The translations under genes and the position numbers were made by a program. A model generated the notes under the pieces. It was not told the DNA's origin, did no database searches, and saw only the letters and a list, made by a program, of their open reading frames with translations. Of a stretch of DNA of 64,000 bases, positions 1-11,401 are shown in pieces. The stretch comes from Paralvinella palmiformis (Eukaryota > Annelida > Polychaeta > Terebellida > Alvinellidae). The first letter of the stretch is position 1. The number at the start of each line of letters is the position of its first letter. The stretch lies in the NCBI GenBank assembly GCA_025642065.1, contig JAODUP010000161.1, positions 1,157,501-1,221,500 of the forward strand, written 5' to 3'.

Positions 1-1140
1 ACAACGACTACCAACTGTAGTAAGCATTTATGGTAATTATCTAATGTTTGTATTCATCTTTGTTTGCCAGTAATCTAAGCAGACATTTCATAACATATTA
101 GCACACCGGGAGCGTCGTACACAAAACACACGAGAACTCCAGTTTCGAAAACAGGGTATCGCTGCTGATGTGTTGATCTATTATGTTCGTTCAGAAACGC
201 CAATGAGTCCCTGGCTCACCTCGGATGTTAAATTTTCCTTCACACTCGAAATAGTGGTTCATCACAACAGAGCTGTAAATATGAATACGACGGATAGAAA
301 TAATAAATTATGATAGATCATATACATCTCATACGATGACCATATGACCAACAAGAAGTACGCAATCAAATTAGACTGACCACCGGACCTTCTGAAGACC
401 TGCCGTCGACAGTCAAGAAGCGAATATAGAAATGCTACGGTGATGTTACCACATCAACCGGGCCTTGTAAAGGTCATCTTACAAGGTACCATGACAGGAC
501 GAAGAGGTTGAGGCCCTAAATGGGAGATGTGGTGGAAAGATAGCATTCGGGAGATGACAAGATTCTCTTTAAGCTCATCCCTGGCCCCATATCTTGAGAT
601 AACATCAAGTCATTAGCGGGTTATCGGAAGTATCCCACACATTGTACTGATTCTAGGAAAAGTGAAAAATGAAACACCTTTCAGACCGGGATTACAGGCC
701 ATTATGTGGTTATTTGAAAATATATACTTCCCGTAGTATTTACGGGTTTTTTTTTCGTGCGTGGGCGGAAATGTGGATCCATTTAACCTCCTTAAAGCAT
801 CAATAATTGGTTAAATAGAGGCTCTTCCAGAGGAAAATCAGACTATTTGTTTAATGTTAACTAAATGACCCCCCGTAGGTCAGTCTATGGGAAATCCGGG
901 TGATGTTTTAAAACCAGACTGTCCTAGAATAGGGGTAACTGATGGCCTTTTTGGTGAGCGACAAAACAGAGATGTCTTCTATCTTGTCTAGATAACCGAT
1001 GATTTACCCAGTAAAATTTAGCTAAAAACTTTAATCATTTCATAGACACATCAACAAGATAACGTTCTCAGTTTTGTGTACATACGTTCTATAAAGCATT
1101 CCTTTAATAACATATTAAAATATATCAAACAGTATTAAAG
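1..1140. other. Unique non-coding stretch
   Basis: No open frame, splice-flanked exon, tRNA-like box or repeat that recurs elsewhere in the window could be seen here. Base composition is mixed with one T9 run near 750. Intergenic or intronic DNA is the default reading. Confidence 0.5.
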
Positions 1141-1319
1141 GGGTGCCTCCGTGGTCTAGCGTTGGACCACAGATCACTACCACCTGATGGGTTCGAATCT
1201 CGGCGCGAGCGTATCCGAAGGGTGTTTCAGACTTCGCTTTATTACCCTTGGAGGTCGCTCGGCCCGTTTAGCCTACCTTGTGCACAAAAGTGGCCGTAAA
1301 CATCCATCATCATCACCCT
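1141..1319 (+). mobile_element. SINE-1a, full length
   Basis: A tRNA-derived SINE. The head carries an A box (TGGTCTAGCG..TGG) and a B box (GGTTCGAATCTC). The body reads GTATCCGAAGGGTGTTTCA, then AGGTCGCTCGGCCCGTTTAGCC, and the end is GTGGCCGTAAACATCC followed by ATC repeats. About sixteen other copies of this body occur in the window on both strands, which defines the family from the sequence itself. CAAACAGTA at 1126 and again at 1320 may be a short target-site duplication. The element is pol III-transcribed by family logic and depends on a LINE for movement. Confidence 0.85.
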
Positions 1320-1410
1320 CAAACAGTACGATAAACAATATACAGATTTAATGTCTATTACTTGTATTGTTTCCCATCACTTATAACACACACACACACA
1401 CACATCATGA

Positions 1411-1502
1411 CAGAACCTTTGGTGTTTCAGTCTTTAGCTGATAGAAAACTCTTGTGTAAAGTCTGGATCACATGCCAGCTTGGGTGTGGATCCTGTATGA
1501 TT
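1411..1502 (+). repeat. 92-bp dispersed repeat, copy 1
   Basis: This segment (AGAACCTTTGGTGTTTCAGT to GGATCCTGTATGATT) recurs in direct orientation at 2441-2530 with few differences. Both copies lie against microsatellites. The function is unknown and no coding signal was seen. Confidence 0.75.
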
Positions 1503-1505
1503 CCA

Positions 1506-1507
1506 CA

Positions 1508-1544
<37 letters not shown>

Positions 1545-1577
1545 GGGGGGGGGAGGGAGAGAGAGAGAGAGACAGAC
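1506..1577. repeat. Compound (CA)n-G9-(GA)n microsatellite
   Basis: A CA run is followed by a G run and then GA dinucleotides and GACA units. A GTGC/GTGCG run follows at about 1738-1770. Frames crossing this DNA give Thr/His or Cys/Val strings with no coding meaning. Confidence 0.9.
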
Positions 1578-2325
1578 AGAGGCTTTTAGAACCCCAAACG
1601 AAGATGTGGTTGCCATCTTTGATCAAAAGGATCCGGAGGTTTTGTGTATATGTTGGTTCTCTTTGAACCACAGTCTGTGGACCCAGAAAGGTCTGTGTAT
1701 GACCCTGAGAGGGTTCATGCATAAAACATGTATAAATGTGTGTGCGTGCGTGCGTGCGTGCGCGCGCGAGCATATTTATATAAGCATTGAAATGGACTCC
1801 CCCTATTCTGTACACATTGTAGTTTGTTCCCTTTTGATGTTGAAATACATAATAATATTTTACACAATAATAAATTGTGTAACATATATTTTACTGTATA
1901 ATAAATGTTATACAAACAACCAGATAAGTGATGTATGTATATATTATATAATGGCACTTTATCCTACAAATGTAAAGAAATGGTATATCTTCTATAAACA
2001 GTCAAACAATAGTGAAACACCGCCCCCCGCCCACACACAGACAGACAGCAGATACTCTCATCTCAATATTGTTGTGGTATTTAGTCAGATTAGCTGACAT
2101 TTTCTATATTAATATAACGCCGCATATGATTATCGGTAGGTAAACATTAATTAATTAATTAACAATTGCTGGTGTTAGGATCCCGAGATGGAAGCAGGTG
2201 ACTGTTAGAGGATGATATGTAAACAATGTAGGATGATGTATCAGTTTATGTTAAAGGCTAATGTAAACATTCCTTGTTGGTGGATGATGTTTGTCGAGGC
2301 TCTAACAGGTGTTTGGTCTGACAAA

Positions 2326-2392
2326 AGACAGACAGACAGACAGACAGAAAACATACACAGACAGACAGACAGACAGACAGGCAGAGAGACAG

Positions 2393-2434
<42 letters not shown>
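2326..2434. repeat. (GACA)n-(AC)n-(AT)n microsatellite
   Basis: GACA tetranucleotides, interrupted once, run into a short AC tract and about 36 bp of alternating AT. The second copy of the 92-bp repeat starts directly after it. Confidence 0.9.
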
Positions 2435-2435
<1 letters not shown>

Positions 2436-2440
2436 AACAT

Positions 2441-2530
2441 CAGAGAACCTTTGGTGTGTCAGTCTTTAGCCCATAGAAAACTCTTGTGTAAAGTCTGGAT
2501 CACAAGCTTGGGTGTGGATCCTGTATGATT
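2441..2530 (+). repeat. 92-bp dispersed repeat, copy 2
   Basis: Same segment as 1411-1502, about 1,030 bp downstream in the same orientation. It lacks three bases (CATGCCAGCTTGG versus CAAGCTTGG), so the copies have diverged. Confidence 0.75.
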
Positions 2531-2695
2531 GTAACGTCTTATCCTCTTTTAACAGCACTCATTTAGATGTGAGTAAAACCTGTCTTAGACCTGGTCATTA
2601 GATGAAATTGGTCACATCAAACAATCAAATAGTATCAACCCAACATCACTATAAACAATAAAGCTCTTTGTGCTCTTCAGTAAACAAATCGATCT

Positions 2696-2731
<36 letters not shown>

Positions 2732-3741
2732 TGTGTGTGTGTGTGTTGTGTGTGTGGGAGAGAGAGAGAGAGAGAAGAGAGAACACCTTGTAGGTCTCCA
2801 CACCATATCAGCTGTTCTATAAACAGCCAATATTCTACATTCTAGCCAACAGACAGATACTAGTCTGTTGTATGTTTGTGTATTTTCTTCACATAAACAG
2901 AACTAATAACAGTCGGTTATTAGCTCATTACAAGCCACTTTTAGTTATCTGTTAAGTGTCACTATCTAGACACCTGGTAGTTTGTGGTATGGAGTAGCCC
3001 GGCAGAGAGGAGGGAAGGCCTCTATTAGCTGTTTACCTGTTCTGGCACCATCAGATGGGTTACTAGCAATAAAGTGTAGGTACAACTGACTAGACATTCT
3101 GTACAACACTCAAACTGACAGTTAAGTACACCATTTACTGTTAATTGTAAATAGCTCCCATTATATGGCCAGTTTAGTGTACAAGAGGGGGGGGGGCAGG
3201 TGGCACACATTTGAACCTCTCAGGGGTTTTTCCACCTCAATTAGCCAACTTCCGTCAAATTCCCTTTCCTGGATTTGTTCCAAATCCCGATGGATTAAAG
3301 GTGTTAAGAGTATGTGTCCTTAGATCACCTACACACCTGATGTTCTGACAGGTGGTCACTTAACCAGGTTCCCGGCTGGCTACTAGCATTACTATTAAGG
3401 AAGTCCAGTTATGTAGCTACTGAAGAGAGACGTTATCTCAAATGAGAAGCGGCTTCATTATCCGGAAGAAAGTACCTGATGTCAGTAATAGTGTTTTTGT
3501 TGTGGCGTGGTGAGGGGGGGGGGGGGAACAGCCTTCCCTGTGTTGGTAATTACTGACAGGTGAGTAGACATCCTCATCAACTGTTATTGTCTAAAGGAGC
3601 TATGGTGATGGTATTGTATTTATCTAAGTGGACCAGATACTGGTTCACATGCTGGCACCATGTTCGTTGATATATATTCCTGAATACACCCCCACCACAC
3701 ACACACACAAACAAACACTGTTGGCTGACGTTTTGGCCAAC
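2531..3741. other. Non-coding, with a compound microsatellite
   Basis: Contains a (CT)n-(GT)n-(GA)n compound tract at about 2698-2785, G runs at about 3187 and 3517, and otherwise unique DNA without recognisable genes. A short (AC)n tract at about 3697-3718 borders the inverted-repeat element that follows. Confidence 0.6.
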
Positions 3742-5271
3742 GGACGTTTTGGCCTAGGATATTTTGGCCAACTATTTTTTTCCCAAGGTAGGACGTTTTG
3801 GCCAATGTATGAAATACAACATTAACTCGATGTTTGATTATTTTATTGACAGTTATTAATATTTATTAACTAAGAATGGATATTTAAACGTTTTCAGTTA
3901 TTAACATTTCATCACTTGAAAAAAGCTTCGGTTATATCCAGAGGAGCCGGTGTTTTCTGACCTCGCTGAAAATAGTTCCGCTGGATTCTCGTCACCGGGG
4001 TCAAAGGTTAGCCAGCCTCTGATTGGCCAGTACTTCGGGAATCTTCAGAATGAAAAGGACCATTGCAATTAAGAAAGTAGATAAGGTTATGAAGAAAAAA
4101 AATTATAATACTTTACATTAATCCGGCGAAAACTCTTCTTTCTAGAATATCCAGATCTCTCCCATAAATACGTGAGAAAGGAATTAAATTTATGTTTTAG
4201 TGCGAGTTTGATAATACGAAATAGCCGTGTGTATTTCAAATGTTTTTTTTTCTTCATCTGAAAGATCAATATAAGCTGTGCTATTTGTTAGGCCACAGTT
4301 AGAAATAAGTAGTTAGTTCAATACTTTATATTATAAGCCAAAATATACCCTTCTACAGTGCCCCATAAATATGAAGTGAAGAGACTATGAACAAATGATT
4401 ATTTCAGTGAATAGTAAATCCGGTTTAGGATTTCGCTCTGAAAAAGGGGTCATTATTTTCTGACAATGGAGTTCACTTTTGGTTATGTTTGCAGTCACAA
4501 CTAACTAATCTACTTTTAAACTGTCAAAAACAGATAATAGTATTTGATTTTATCGAATAGCATTCCAGTATGGCGACCAAAGTCGATATTAATTGAGTAA
4601 CATACTACAAATCATGGCTCCCATTGACGGTTATTACGAAAGGACTCAAAAAGGGTATCCAGCTCCTGATTGGTCGGCCGATTTACCGAGGACTGCCGAT
4701 CCCTTTGAAAAAGATCATTGGACATTTAAAACAAGAAACCTTCAATACTAAAATTGAATGTTACGTTGACCAACTCGAATATTATGAGATAATCTAACAA
4801 AAAATCCTGAAAATCAATTTTCACAGAAGGGAATTTTGTGTATATCTTTCTTGTTCCCCCCCCCCCTCCCTACGGTCTAATACTACGTTCATCTTGAATG
4901 AGAACTCCAGTGACATGAGCACACTCTGTAGAGTTTCTATCAGTTTCCACATGAAGGGATGATCCTGGCCAACAAGGTTGTGGAATCTGTTGTTCTAACC
5001 CTAAGATATGTTATTTATTCGTGGTTGGTCAGACGTGATTATAGCTGATGAGTGGTTGTGGCTGATGAGTTGCAGTTCATTCACCTGTCATTGTTTACCT
5101 GAAATAAGCTAACTTAATCTTCTCATATCTGTCCGTTCTTAGTGAAAAAATATCAATAACTGTCAATGAAATAGTTAGACATCCAGTTAATGTTTTATTT
5201 CATACTTAGGCCAAAACGTCCTACTTTGAAAAAATAGTTTTTAGGTCAAACTTTCTTAGGCCAAAACGTCC
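3742..5271. mobile_element. 1.53-kb element with about 140-bp terminal inverted repeats
   Basis: The left arm (3742-3881) and right arm (5130-5271) are reverse complements over about 140 bp. They share GGACGTTTTGGCC, a GTAGGACGTTTTGGCC block, GTATGAAATA(C/A)AACATTAACT, ATTGACAGTTATT and CTAAGAA. Inside each arm the core ACGTTTTGGCC is itself repeated, and the left side has an extra unit at 3728. Both ends abut AC microsatellites, so the element may have inserted into a (CA)n tract. The 1.2-kb interior has no convincing protein. A divergent internal duplication may exist, since CCAGCCTCTGATTGGCCAG at 4013 resembles CCAGCTCCTGATTGGTCGG at 4660. The layout fits a fold-back or long-TIR non-autonomous DNA element; the superfamily cannot be assigned by eye. 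Confidence 0.65.
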
Positions 5272-5274
5272 AAG

Positions 5275-5277
<3 letters not shown>

Positions 5278-5321
<44 letters not shown>
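5278..5321. repeat. (CA)22 microsatellite
   Basis: Uninterrupted CA run between the long-TIR element on the left and the GGTCAAAAGCC element on the right. Confidence 0.95.
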
Positions 5322-5322
<1 letters not shown>

Positions 5323-5344
5323 CCGAGGTATGTCTGTGATGAGG

Positions 5345-5595
5345 GTTCCGGTCAAAAGCCCTCTAGGTCAAAAGCCTTCACATTTGTAGTAGGTCAAAGG
5401 CCACCTAGGTCAAAAGCCCTCATATATACTTGGATGATATGTTATTTTCGTAGAAATATTTGGTTAATGTGTTTAATAGTGGCATATAAAAAGTACACTT
5501 AAGGTTAGGGTTTGGGTATTAAACTGAAAGTGAGGGCTTTTACCTATATCAAAATAAGAGGGGAGGGTTTTTAACCTGCGGCCATTTGACCTACA
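5345..5595. mobile_element. Short element with GGTCAAAAGCC-type terminal repeats
   Basis: The left end contains four tandem degenerate units of AGGTCAAAAGCC(C/T)TC. The right end, read in reverse, has GTAGGTCAAATGGCCGCAGG, then GGTTAAAAACCCTC and GGTAAAAGCCCTC. The middle is AT-rich and non-coding. This is the same architecture as the neighbouring ACGTTTTGGCC element (short subrepeats, inverted between the two ends) with a different core word. Probably a non-autonomous DNA element; the exact edges are uncertain. Confidence 0.45.
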
Positions 5596-6425
5596 CTCCT
5601 GTAATGACATACACATTTAAATATAGAAATGGGGATTAACCTTTTCCAGAGAATTCTAATAATTACTTTTATTTCTATGATTTGTATCACTGATGTAAGC
5701 AGAGAGTGGTGACGTCATAGGCATTACTGATCAAAAACATGCCAAAAACACGCGCATATGTTGATGACGTCAGTACGAAATAACCGACAGAAACCAATAT
5801 CGATAAAGATTACTTTATTTTGGCTCTCGATTGCTGCCAACGATCTTGATTTCCACATTCATTCAATTAAAACATCGACTTAATGTAATGTGATTAGCGT
5901 TTAGCAGTTCGTTGATAAACTGAAGATATCAAAATTAATTGTTGAAATTAGTCTTATCTTCAGTATTAATAAAGAATTGTATTGTTACGAGTAGGATGAA
6001 AGTATCAAAGGAATCTCTTTAATCTCTCGGGATTCTCGGTCCTGGATCAATGCTAGAGGCCAAATGACAAACATCCACAAGATAATGATTTATTCCGTAC
6101 GCCACATGTTGAAGTATGGGATTTCCTGCGGATTGCAGGTACTCTGTACATTCCGAGTTTCTTTTCTATCACAATCCTCATCAGTATGCTGGTACACACC
6201 TATTTACGTCCGATATTTTACACAGAGATTAGTTTCTGGATATATTTGATTTATAATTTTTGTCTACGATATATTAAAACTACAGATGGTAACATTGTTC
6301 TGTTAGCTTATCCAAGTATAGCACAGTTAAATGACATATTTCCCATATAATATCATGACTCCCACCTCCTCCCATTTACCAGGCATGAGCGGGTCCCAGT
6401 TTCCGTCCCCATTCTGTATTGGCAA
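5596..6425. other. Unique non-coding stretch
   Basis: No recurring repeat or splice-flanked coding frame is visible. It holds two TGACGTCA/GACGTCAT words near 5710 and 5764, which occur by chance at this scale. Confidence 0.5.
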
Positions 6426-6601
6426 CAATCCAGCCCACAGTAGGATGCCTCCAAGGGATCTGAGTTATTAGAGTCTCTGACGGCAAAATCACAGCCGTCA
6501 GAACGAACATAACAATGTCATGGAAAGAATCACGCATTAACGCCCACCTCTCCACCTGGATACCTGCCTTATATTCTCTTATGTTGGGTGTACGTGATCA
6601 C
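6426..6601. repeat. Dispersed repeat B, copy 1
   Basis: Matches 50413-50566 in the same orientation at roughly 90 percent identity (CACAGTAGGATGCCTCCAAG through CACCTCTCCACCTGGATACC to GTACGTGATCAC). Both copies run straight into (CA)n. This copy has an extra inverted repeat, CTGACGGC-9 nt-GCCGTCAG, at 6477-6501 that is absent from the other copy. Confidence 0.8.
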
Positions 6602-8547
6602 ATCCACATCCACACACACACACACACAATCAACTTCCATCGACATTTCTGCTGATTATATCTTCTCTATCAGCAAGCACATGAAACAATCTCCAGGTAT
6701 ATATCACTTTGTTTACCTGGCCAGTTTTTTTTCCGCAACAACAAACAGTGCAACAAAACCTGGACCGAGTCAATCAACTCGGAACATATTTCACATTAAT
6801 TTATCGCAAGGCAGACAGACAGAGGAAGGCGCACACTTCTTCGCCGCACGACCGGCGGCAGCAATTATCATTCATCATGTCCGAATCTGTGATTCCATTC
6901 CGCGCACTGAGACGGAATAATAGGTCAGGTTAAGGTCAACTCCGGGTCATTAAGACAACACCCGCGGCTAGCCCCGTTTTCTGAATGATTAATGCAACAA
7001 GATGGACGTATTATCAAATAATTCTATGCCGGATATTAGTGGCTCATAAATTCGTTCAGAAACCATTAATCACTGCCCGACAAACCTATCAACTTGGAAT
7101 ACACGCACACACACACACGCACACACACAGACACACACACACACAAACATGTGCTGGCGTCCGGCAAATATGTCAAAGAACTGACCCGATCCATCCAATT
7201 CAGTGGCATTTGTCATTTCCGTTCCGGATTAAGCCAGACGGTCGAATTCTGGATCCGAGCCGAGCTATATTCATACAAAAGGGACCAATCACACCGTATT
7301 TAACTTGCTATTGACATAAGAGAGCTAAGTGGTGGTGTCAAAGCATCTAAATGTTGACATAATAATATTAATCATAATAATAATATAATACCACCATGGA
7401 AAGCAGTTATAGTAGTGGCTGGTTACGGCAGACGGGGGGGGGAGAAGATAGTCTATAATTTAAAACGTCATAACAGGAAAATAAATTTAAATAATTTTAG
7501 AATTTAGACAGAAAAAACTTGCCAGTTGTCGAGACTGTAGAGGGTCACTGCTCAGGGTCTATGTTCCCCACCCAATGTGAATGACCATATAAACAAAGTA
7601 TCCCATGCCTTAATCGAACAACTGTGTAATCATCTCCCTGTCCTGTTACCATCAATCCGAACACTTCTCGACTCATGTCACGAGAAATCAGTTAGCTTCA
7701 CTGCTCATATTACATCGTAGGATTTACTACAATTGCCCTATACTTGACACATACATACGGAGTGTTAGCCTATATAGGGTATAACTGTTAACATAGGGGA
7801 ATATAATTTTGGATTCCCAGAGCTATTCTTATATATATTTTATTCCTCGATCCTGTCCAGCAGGACGAGGAAAAGAAACAATAGCTTATCCGGGCACCAT
7901 ATTCGACTCACGGAATATTTCTGACATACGACGGCCTCAAAAACAGAAGCAACAGCAGAATAAAATAGACTCGAACGAAGACAAAACATTCTGATTTTTA
8001 AAAAGGAGTTTATGTTTTAAAAGGAGACTATGTTTTCGACTGGACTCTCACTTTCATCTTCTGTTTCTCTTAAGTAATATTTTACGTAGTAATTATTAAC
8101 AGTGAAGTAACGGGGGTAGGGGTGAGGGAGTTCCGTATCCAAAACATCGACTACTCAGTTGGACACCAAAAAATAAGGTAGTTGAACTATAAAGTCTACC
8201 AAAACCTAAGTGACAGGTTTTGGTTGTGATTTTGTGTATTTCTTGTAGAGAAAGGAACTTCAGTAATCGTAATAATAATAATAATATTATTATATTACTC
8301 TGGGTTCCCAAGTGTCACACAGAAACCGATCCTACAGTTTTTGGAATGCAGGTAGTGTTATATTACTTCAATGATAAAACTCGATATCTCGTGTACCATC
8401 CATTCTGTACACATTTGATGATATAACCTAATACTCAGCCGATGGCCAATGTAGATGGTGTGTTGTTAAGAGAACATTAATGGATGAAACAGGCCAAAGG
8501 ACGGCTTAATGCTTCTTAGACAAGCTATGTAGTAATAAAGCTCTGGT
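6602..8547. other. Non-coding with short microsatellites
   Basis: Includes (CA)n at about 6611-6629 and 7102-7146, G8 at 7433, and AAT/ATT repeats near 7365 and 8270. Frames through the CA tract at 7094-7314 look protein-like only because of the repeat. No gene is recognised. Confidence 0.5.
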
Positions 8548-8661
8548 TGACAATGGTATTTGGTCTAATGGACAATGGCATTTGGCCTAACTGGCAATGT
8601 TATTCAGCCTAATTGGCAATGGTATATTTGGTCTAATGGACAATGGCATCTTGTCTAATAA
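8548..8661. repeat. Degenerate tandem repeat, about 23 bp x 5
   Basis: Five units of the form GGACAATGGCATTTGGCCTAAT with substitutions and one small insertion. The core TTTGGCCTAA echoes the word in the 3.7-5.3 kb element, but the units are otherwise unrelated. Confidence 0.75.
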
Positions 8662-8702
8662 TGGGTGACAGCTGTTGAAAGAGGATGCAGAAAGAATGAG
8701 TA

Positions 8703-8730
8703 ACAAAAAGTGGGTGAGTGAGTGAGTGAG

Positions 8731-8768
<38 letters not shown>
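8703..8768. repeat. (GTGA)n-(AT)n microsatellite
   Basis: GAGT tetranucleotides followed by about 32 bp of AT. Read in reverse, CACTCACTCACT after an anchor GAGCCAGTGCCA resembles the tracts at 16.9 and 30.6 kb. Confidence 0.85.
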
Positions 8769-8769
<1 letters not shown>

Positions 8770-9115
8770 TGGCACTGGCTCAAAGTGCTAATACCTAAAT
8801 AAATATACATAAACAACAATACTACGGCAAATCTATACATACAGTCCGTAGGCTGGACAATCAGCTGTTTGTACTTACACGAATACGTCGTGTGGGTGTG
8901 TCTGCGTGTGTGCATGCGTATCCACCCGCGCGCGCTCACTAATCGACAAACCACATCTAACAAACAGGTGTTCGAGATTGATTACATCCCAGTCAATCAT
9001 CAAATGGTTTCGAACTCGTCCCACATGAACGCTCCGTACCCACGCAGAGTCCTAAACTGACCCCCCCCCCCCATATCCTACGAACAAACCACAATAGATC
9101 CAGGTTACTTTACAT

Positions 9116-9262
9116 CGACACGACACCTACCTGGCACCACAACAAGTCGGCGAACATGAAACAAAACATCTTCCCACTATTTTCGCAGCGCTCACCAGAC
9201 TTGCAGCTAAGGTATCTTTTGGCGGTGGCACCGGAGTATACGGTAATGGTGTGTTGATAGCT
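9116..9262 (-). CDS. Weak candidate exon with a consensus donor
   Basis: On the minus strand an open frame runs through a cysteine-containing stretch (..YLSCKSGERCENSGKM..) and ends in TGGTGCCAG followed by GTAGGT, a good splice donor whose last exon base is near 9131. The frame continues upstream into a (CT)n tract, so only the 3' part could be exonic. I recognise no family, and a chance frame is as likely. Confidence 0.15.
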
Positions 9263-9336
9263 GTATATTGGCCGGAGAAGATAAATAAACCGGAGAATGT
9301 GGCGATGATATGGACACCAGGCTCTGTAACAATGTT

Positions 9337-9378
9337 TAGAGAGAGAGAGAGAGAGAGAGTGTGAGAGATGGGGGGGGG
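9337..9378. repeat. (GA)n tract and G9 run
   Basis: Alternating GA, then GTGTGAGAGATG and a G run. Simple-sequence DNA. Confidence 0.9.
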
Positions 9379-9771
9379 AGGTGTAAGCTAAATATAATAA
9401 ACACCGACCGAGACAGGTATCCGTATTAAAATCATCACAATCGGGAAAGGTCAACATTATAGTATAAGGTAAGGTCAACAGCATCTGGATACCAGTAACG
9501 AAGTTGACCGTGTGTTATTAGTTAGCTGAATTATGCTGATGATGCTGATATGATAATGATGATGATGATGATGATCACGAAAAAGGACCCGATGAGTCGT
9601 CTACAAGTTCGACTGGTCAATAGTAACGCTTATAATGAAAATCGAAGTCTAACATTGGAGATGCAATATACCAGTGAGAAGATATAGGATGGCCAGGTTT
9701 AATGATCGATAAGTGGCCGTAGAACGAATTTGTTCCTATTTTGTTAGGCAACAATATTTAGGTTGAAATAT

Positions 9772-9840
9772 TGTTGTTTTACGGTCGGTTGTATGCACGT
9801 GGTCCGCTAAATGGGTCAAACAATCAAGAGCGGTAAAGCA
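9772..9840 (-). mobile_element. SINE-1 tail, divergent fragment
   Basis: GTTTTACGGTCGGTTGTATG followed by CACGTGGTCCGCTAAATGGG aligns with the SINE-1 tail (GTTTTACGGCCACTTTTGTG, then CACATGGTAGGCTAAATGGG) with scattered differences, on the reverse strand. The tRNA-like head is missing. Confidence 0.45.
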
Positions 9841-10744
9841 AGGTTGTTTGGTAAACAGTTTATAGGGATGCTCAAGCACCAAATGACCCCGAAGATATTC
9901 CTCTATTAGCAAAATGTCAAGATTAATATAAGATTGAAATAAAGACGCCTACGTGTAGCCGCTATCCAGCAACTGTACAGGGTTTATAGATATATGTAAA
10001 TATTACTGCTGTACAACACGTGCCATAATCTATGATTAATCACGCCACGCATCTCACAAACATCTGACGAGGAAAATATACATTAACAAAAACGAAGTAA
10101 AAAGCCACCGAAATCCATATTGCTGCGTGCATAATCAAATTATGATATCAACACTTTTCCGACTCACATAAATCGGACTAATTAGTGCTTGCGGGGGAAT
10201 AGAAACATGCAATTGAGTACATACCCAATTATTATCACGTGATAAGTGTCTCGGTACTGAAACCACATATTGATTGGTGAGTTTTTTTAATCGTTTTCTC
10301 AGTCAGCGAAAATAGATACCCGACCAGCCAGAACTGATATCAAAACCAACCTGTTCGGCTTTCCATAGCCAACCCATCGCCTGATGTATCACGACATTGC
10401 GCTAAAGATACTCCCGGTTCATAAACCGCAAATCGAATTTTCCCTATTTCCTTCATACGTGCTGTACTAATACCTCTCGAGTTGGCGAGAAGTTGAAAAC
10501 TGCTCCCTGCTTTGGCAATAAACGCCTCCATTCCAACGCAAACGGCTTTCCATATCGCCTATTGGCCCATTATCAATGACTCGAGTACCCAATAAACGTT
10601 AATGGACACATGCTGACAATAAATTGCCAATCAGATGGCTTAATGCCATCGGGATCTAATGGCCTAAACAGTTACGTGCTAGCTTGTAAGTAAACCACAC
10701 GCTGTTCTCACACGCAAGACACCAATTTTATCTTCCGCTTACAC

Positions 10745-10860
10745 TTCTTTAAAGCAATTCGTTGGCAGCCAATGTTTCCCCATCCAAATTACAATCACTT
10801 ACACTGGCATTATTAGTCAGTCTATCACTTATCCTTTGCAAGTTATACGTGAGCCGTGCT
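10745..10860. repeat. Dispersed repeat C, copy 1
   Basis: Aligns with 59832-59925: CACTTCTTT..CAATT.., GGCATTATTAGTCAGTCT versus GGCATCATTAGTCAATCT, and TTTGCAAGTTATAC in both. Old and diverged, same orientation. Confidence 0.5.
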
Positions 10861-11401
10861 ATATTTGTGGGTAGGAATGTTCGTCATCAATGTGTGTATG
10901 CACGGATCACGTTGAGCTGCCCGCCACGTGGCTAATTAATTATACAGCAGAATATGCACGCATGCTCGGCGTTGGCACGCGGATAGTGGTGACGACACAC
11001 GAATCTCGAGAACGTCAGTACATAACTGTCTTAGATGGGACTTGCCGAGCGTAGATGGCTATAACCTAATATTAAGAATGATGCCTTATATGGTCTCTAA
11101 TTCCTGCGCCTGTTTTGTGTTTCTGGGTACGGGCAATTAAAATATCCACGAATTATAACGTGTTTAGGATCTAATGAATTACAGATCTGATCAGTTTAAC
11201 AATAAAGATAACTAGAATTGGTCTGATATATTTCAGAGTAGGATGAAAATATCCAAAGAATCCATTCATACCAATATCTGTATACTTAATGGAACTCTGT
11301 TATTAAAAAGGGCCAATCACGCAACCAGTAATAAACATACGCTGAGTTTACACTCATTTCGGCTGTCCAGTTCCACGACCTCAACGCTTTTGAAACGGTG
11401 A

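Noticed and set aside
2212..2469. 85-codon frame rich in Asp/Arg/Gln/Thr
   Set aside because: Generated by (GACA)n and (AT)n microsatellites.
4087..4269. Lys/Arg-rich 60-codon frame inside the long-inverted-repeat element as a transposase
   Set aside because: Too short, low complexity and without a catalytic motif; the interior is non-coding.
5502..5520. Telomere-like TTAGGGTTTGGG
   Set aside because: A single imperfect unit inside a short element; no array.
10340..10531. 63-codon minus-strand frame with a protein-like residue mix
   Set aside because: No domain or splice signals identified; left unannotated within the repeat-poor island.
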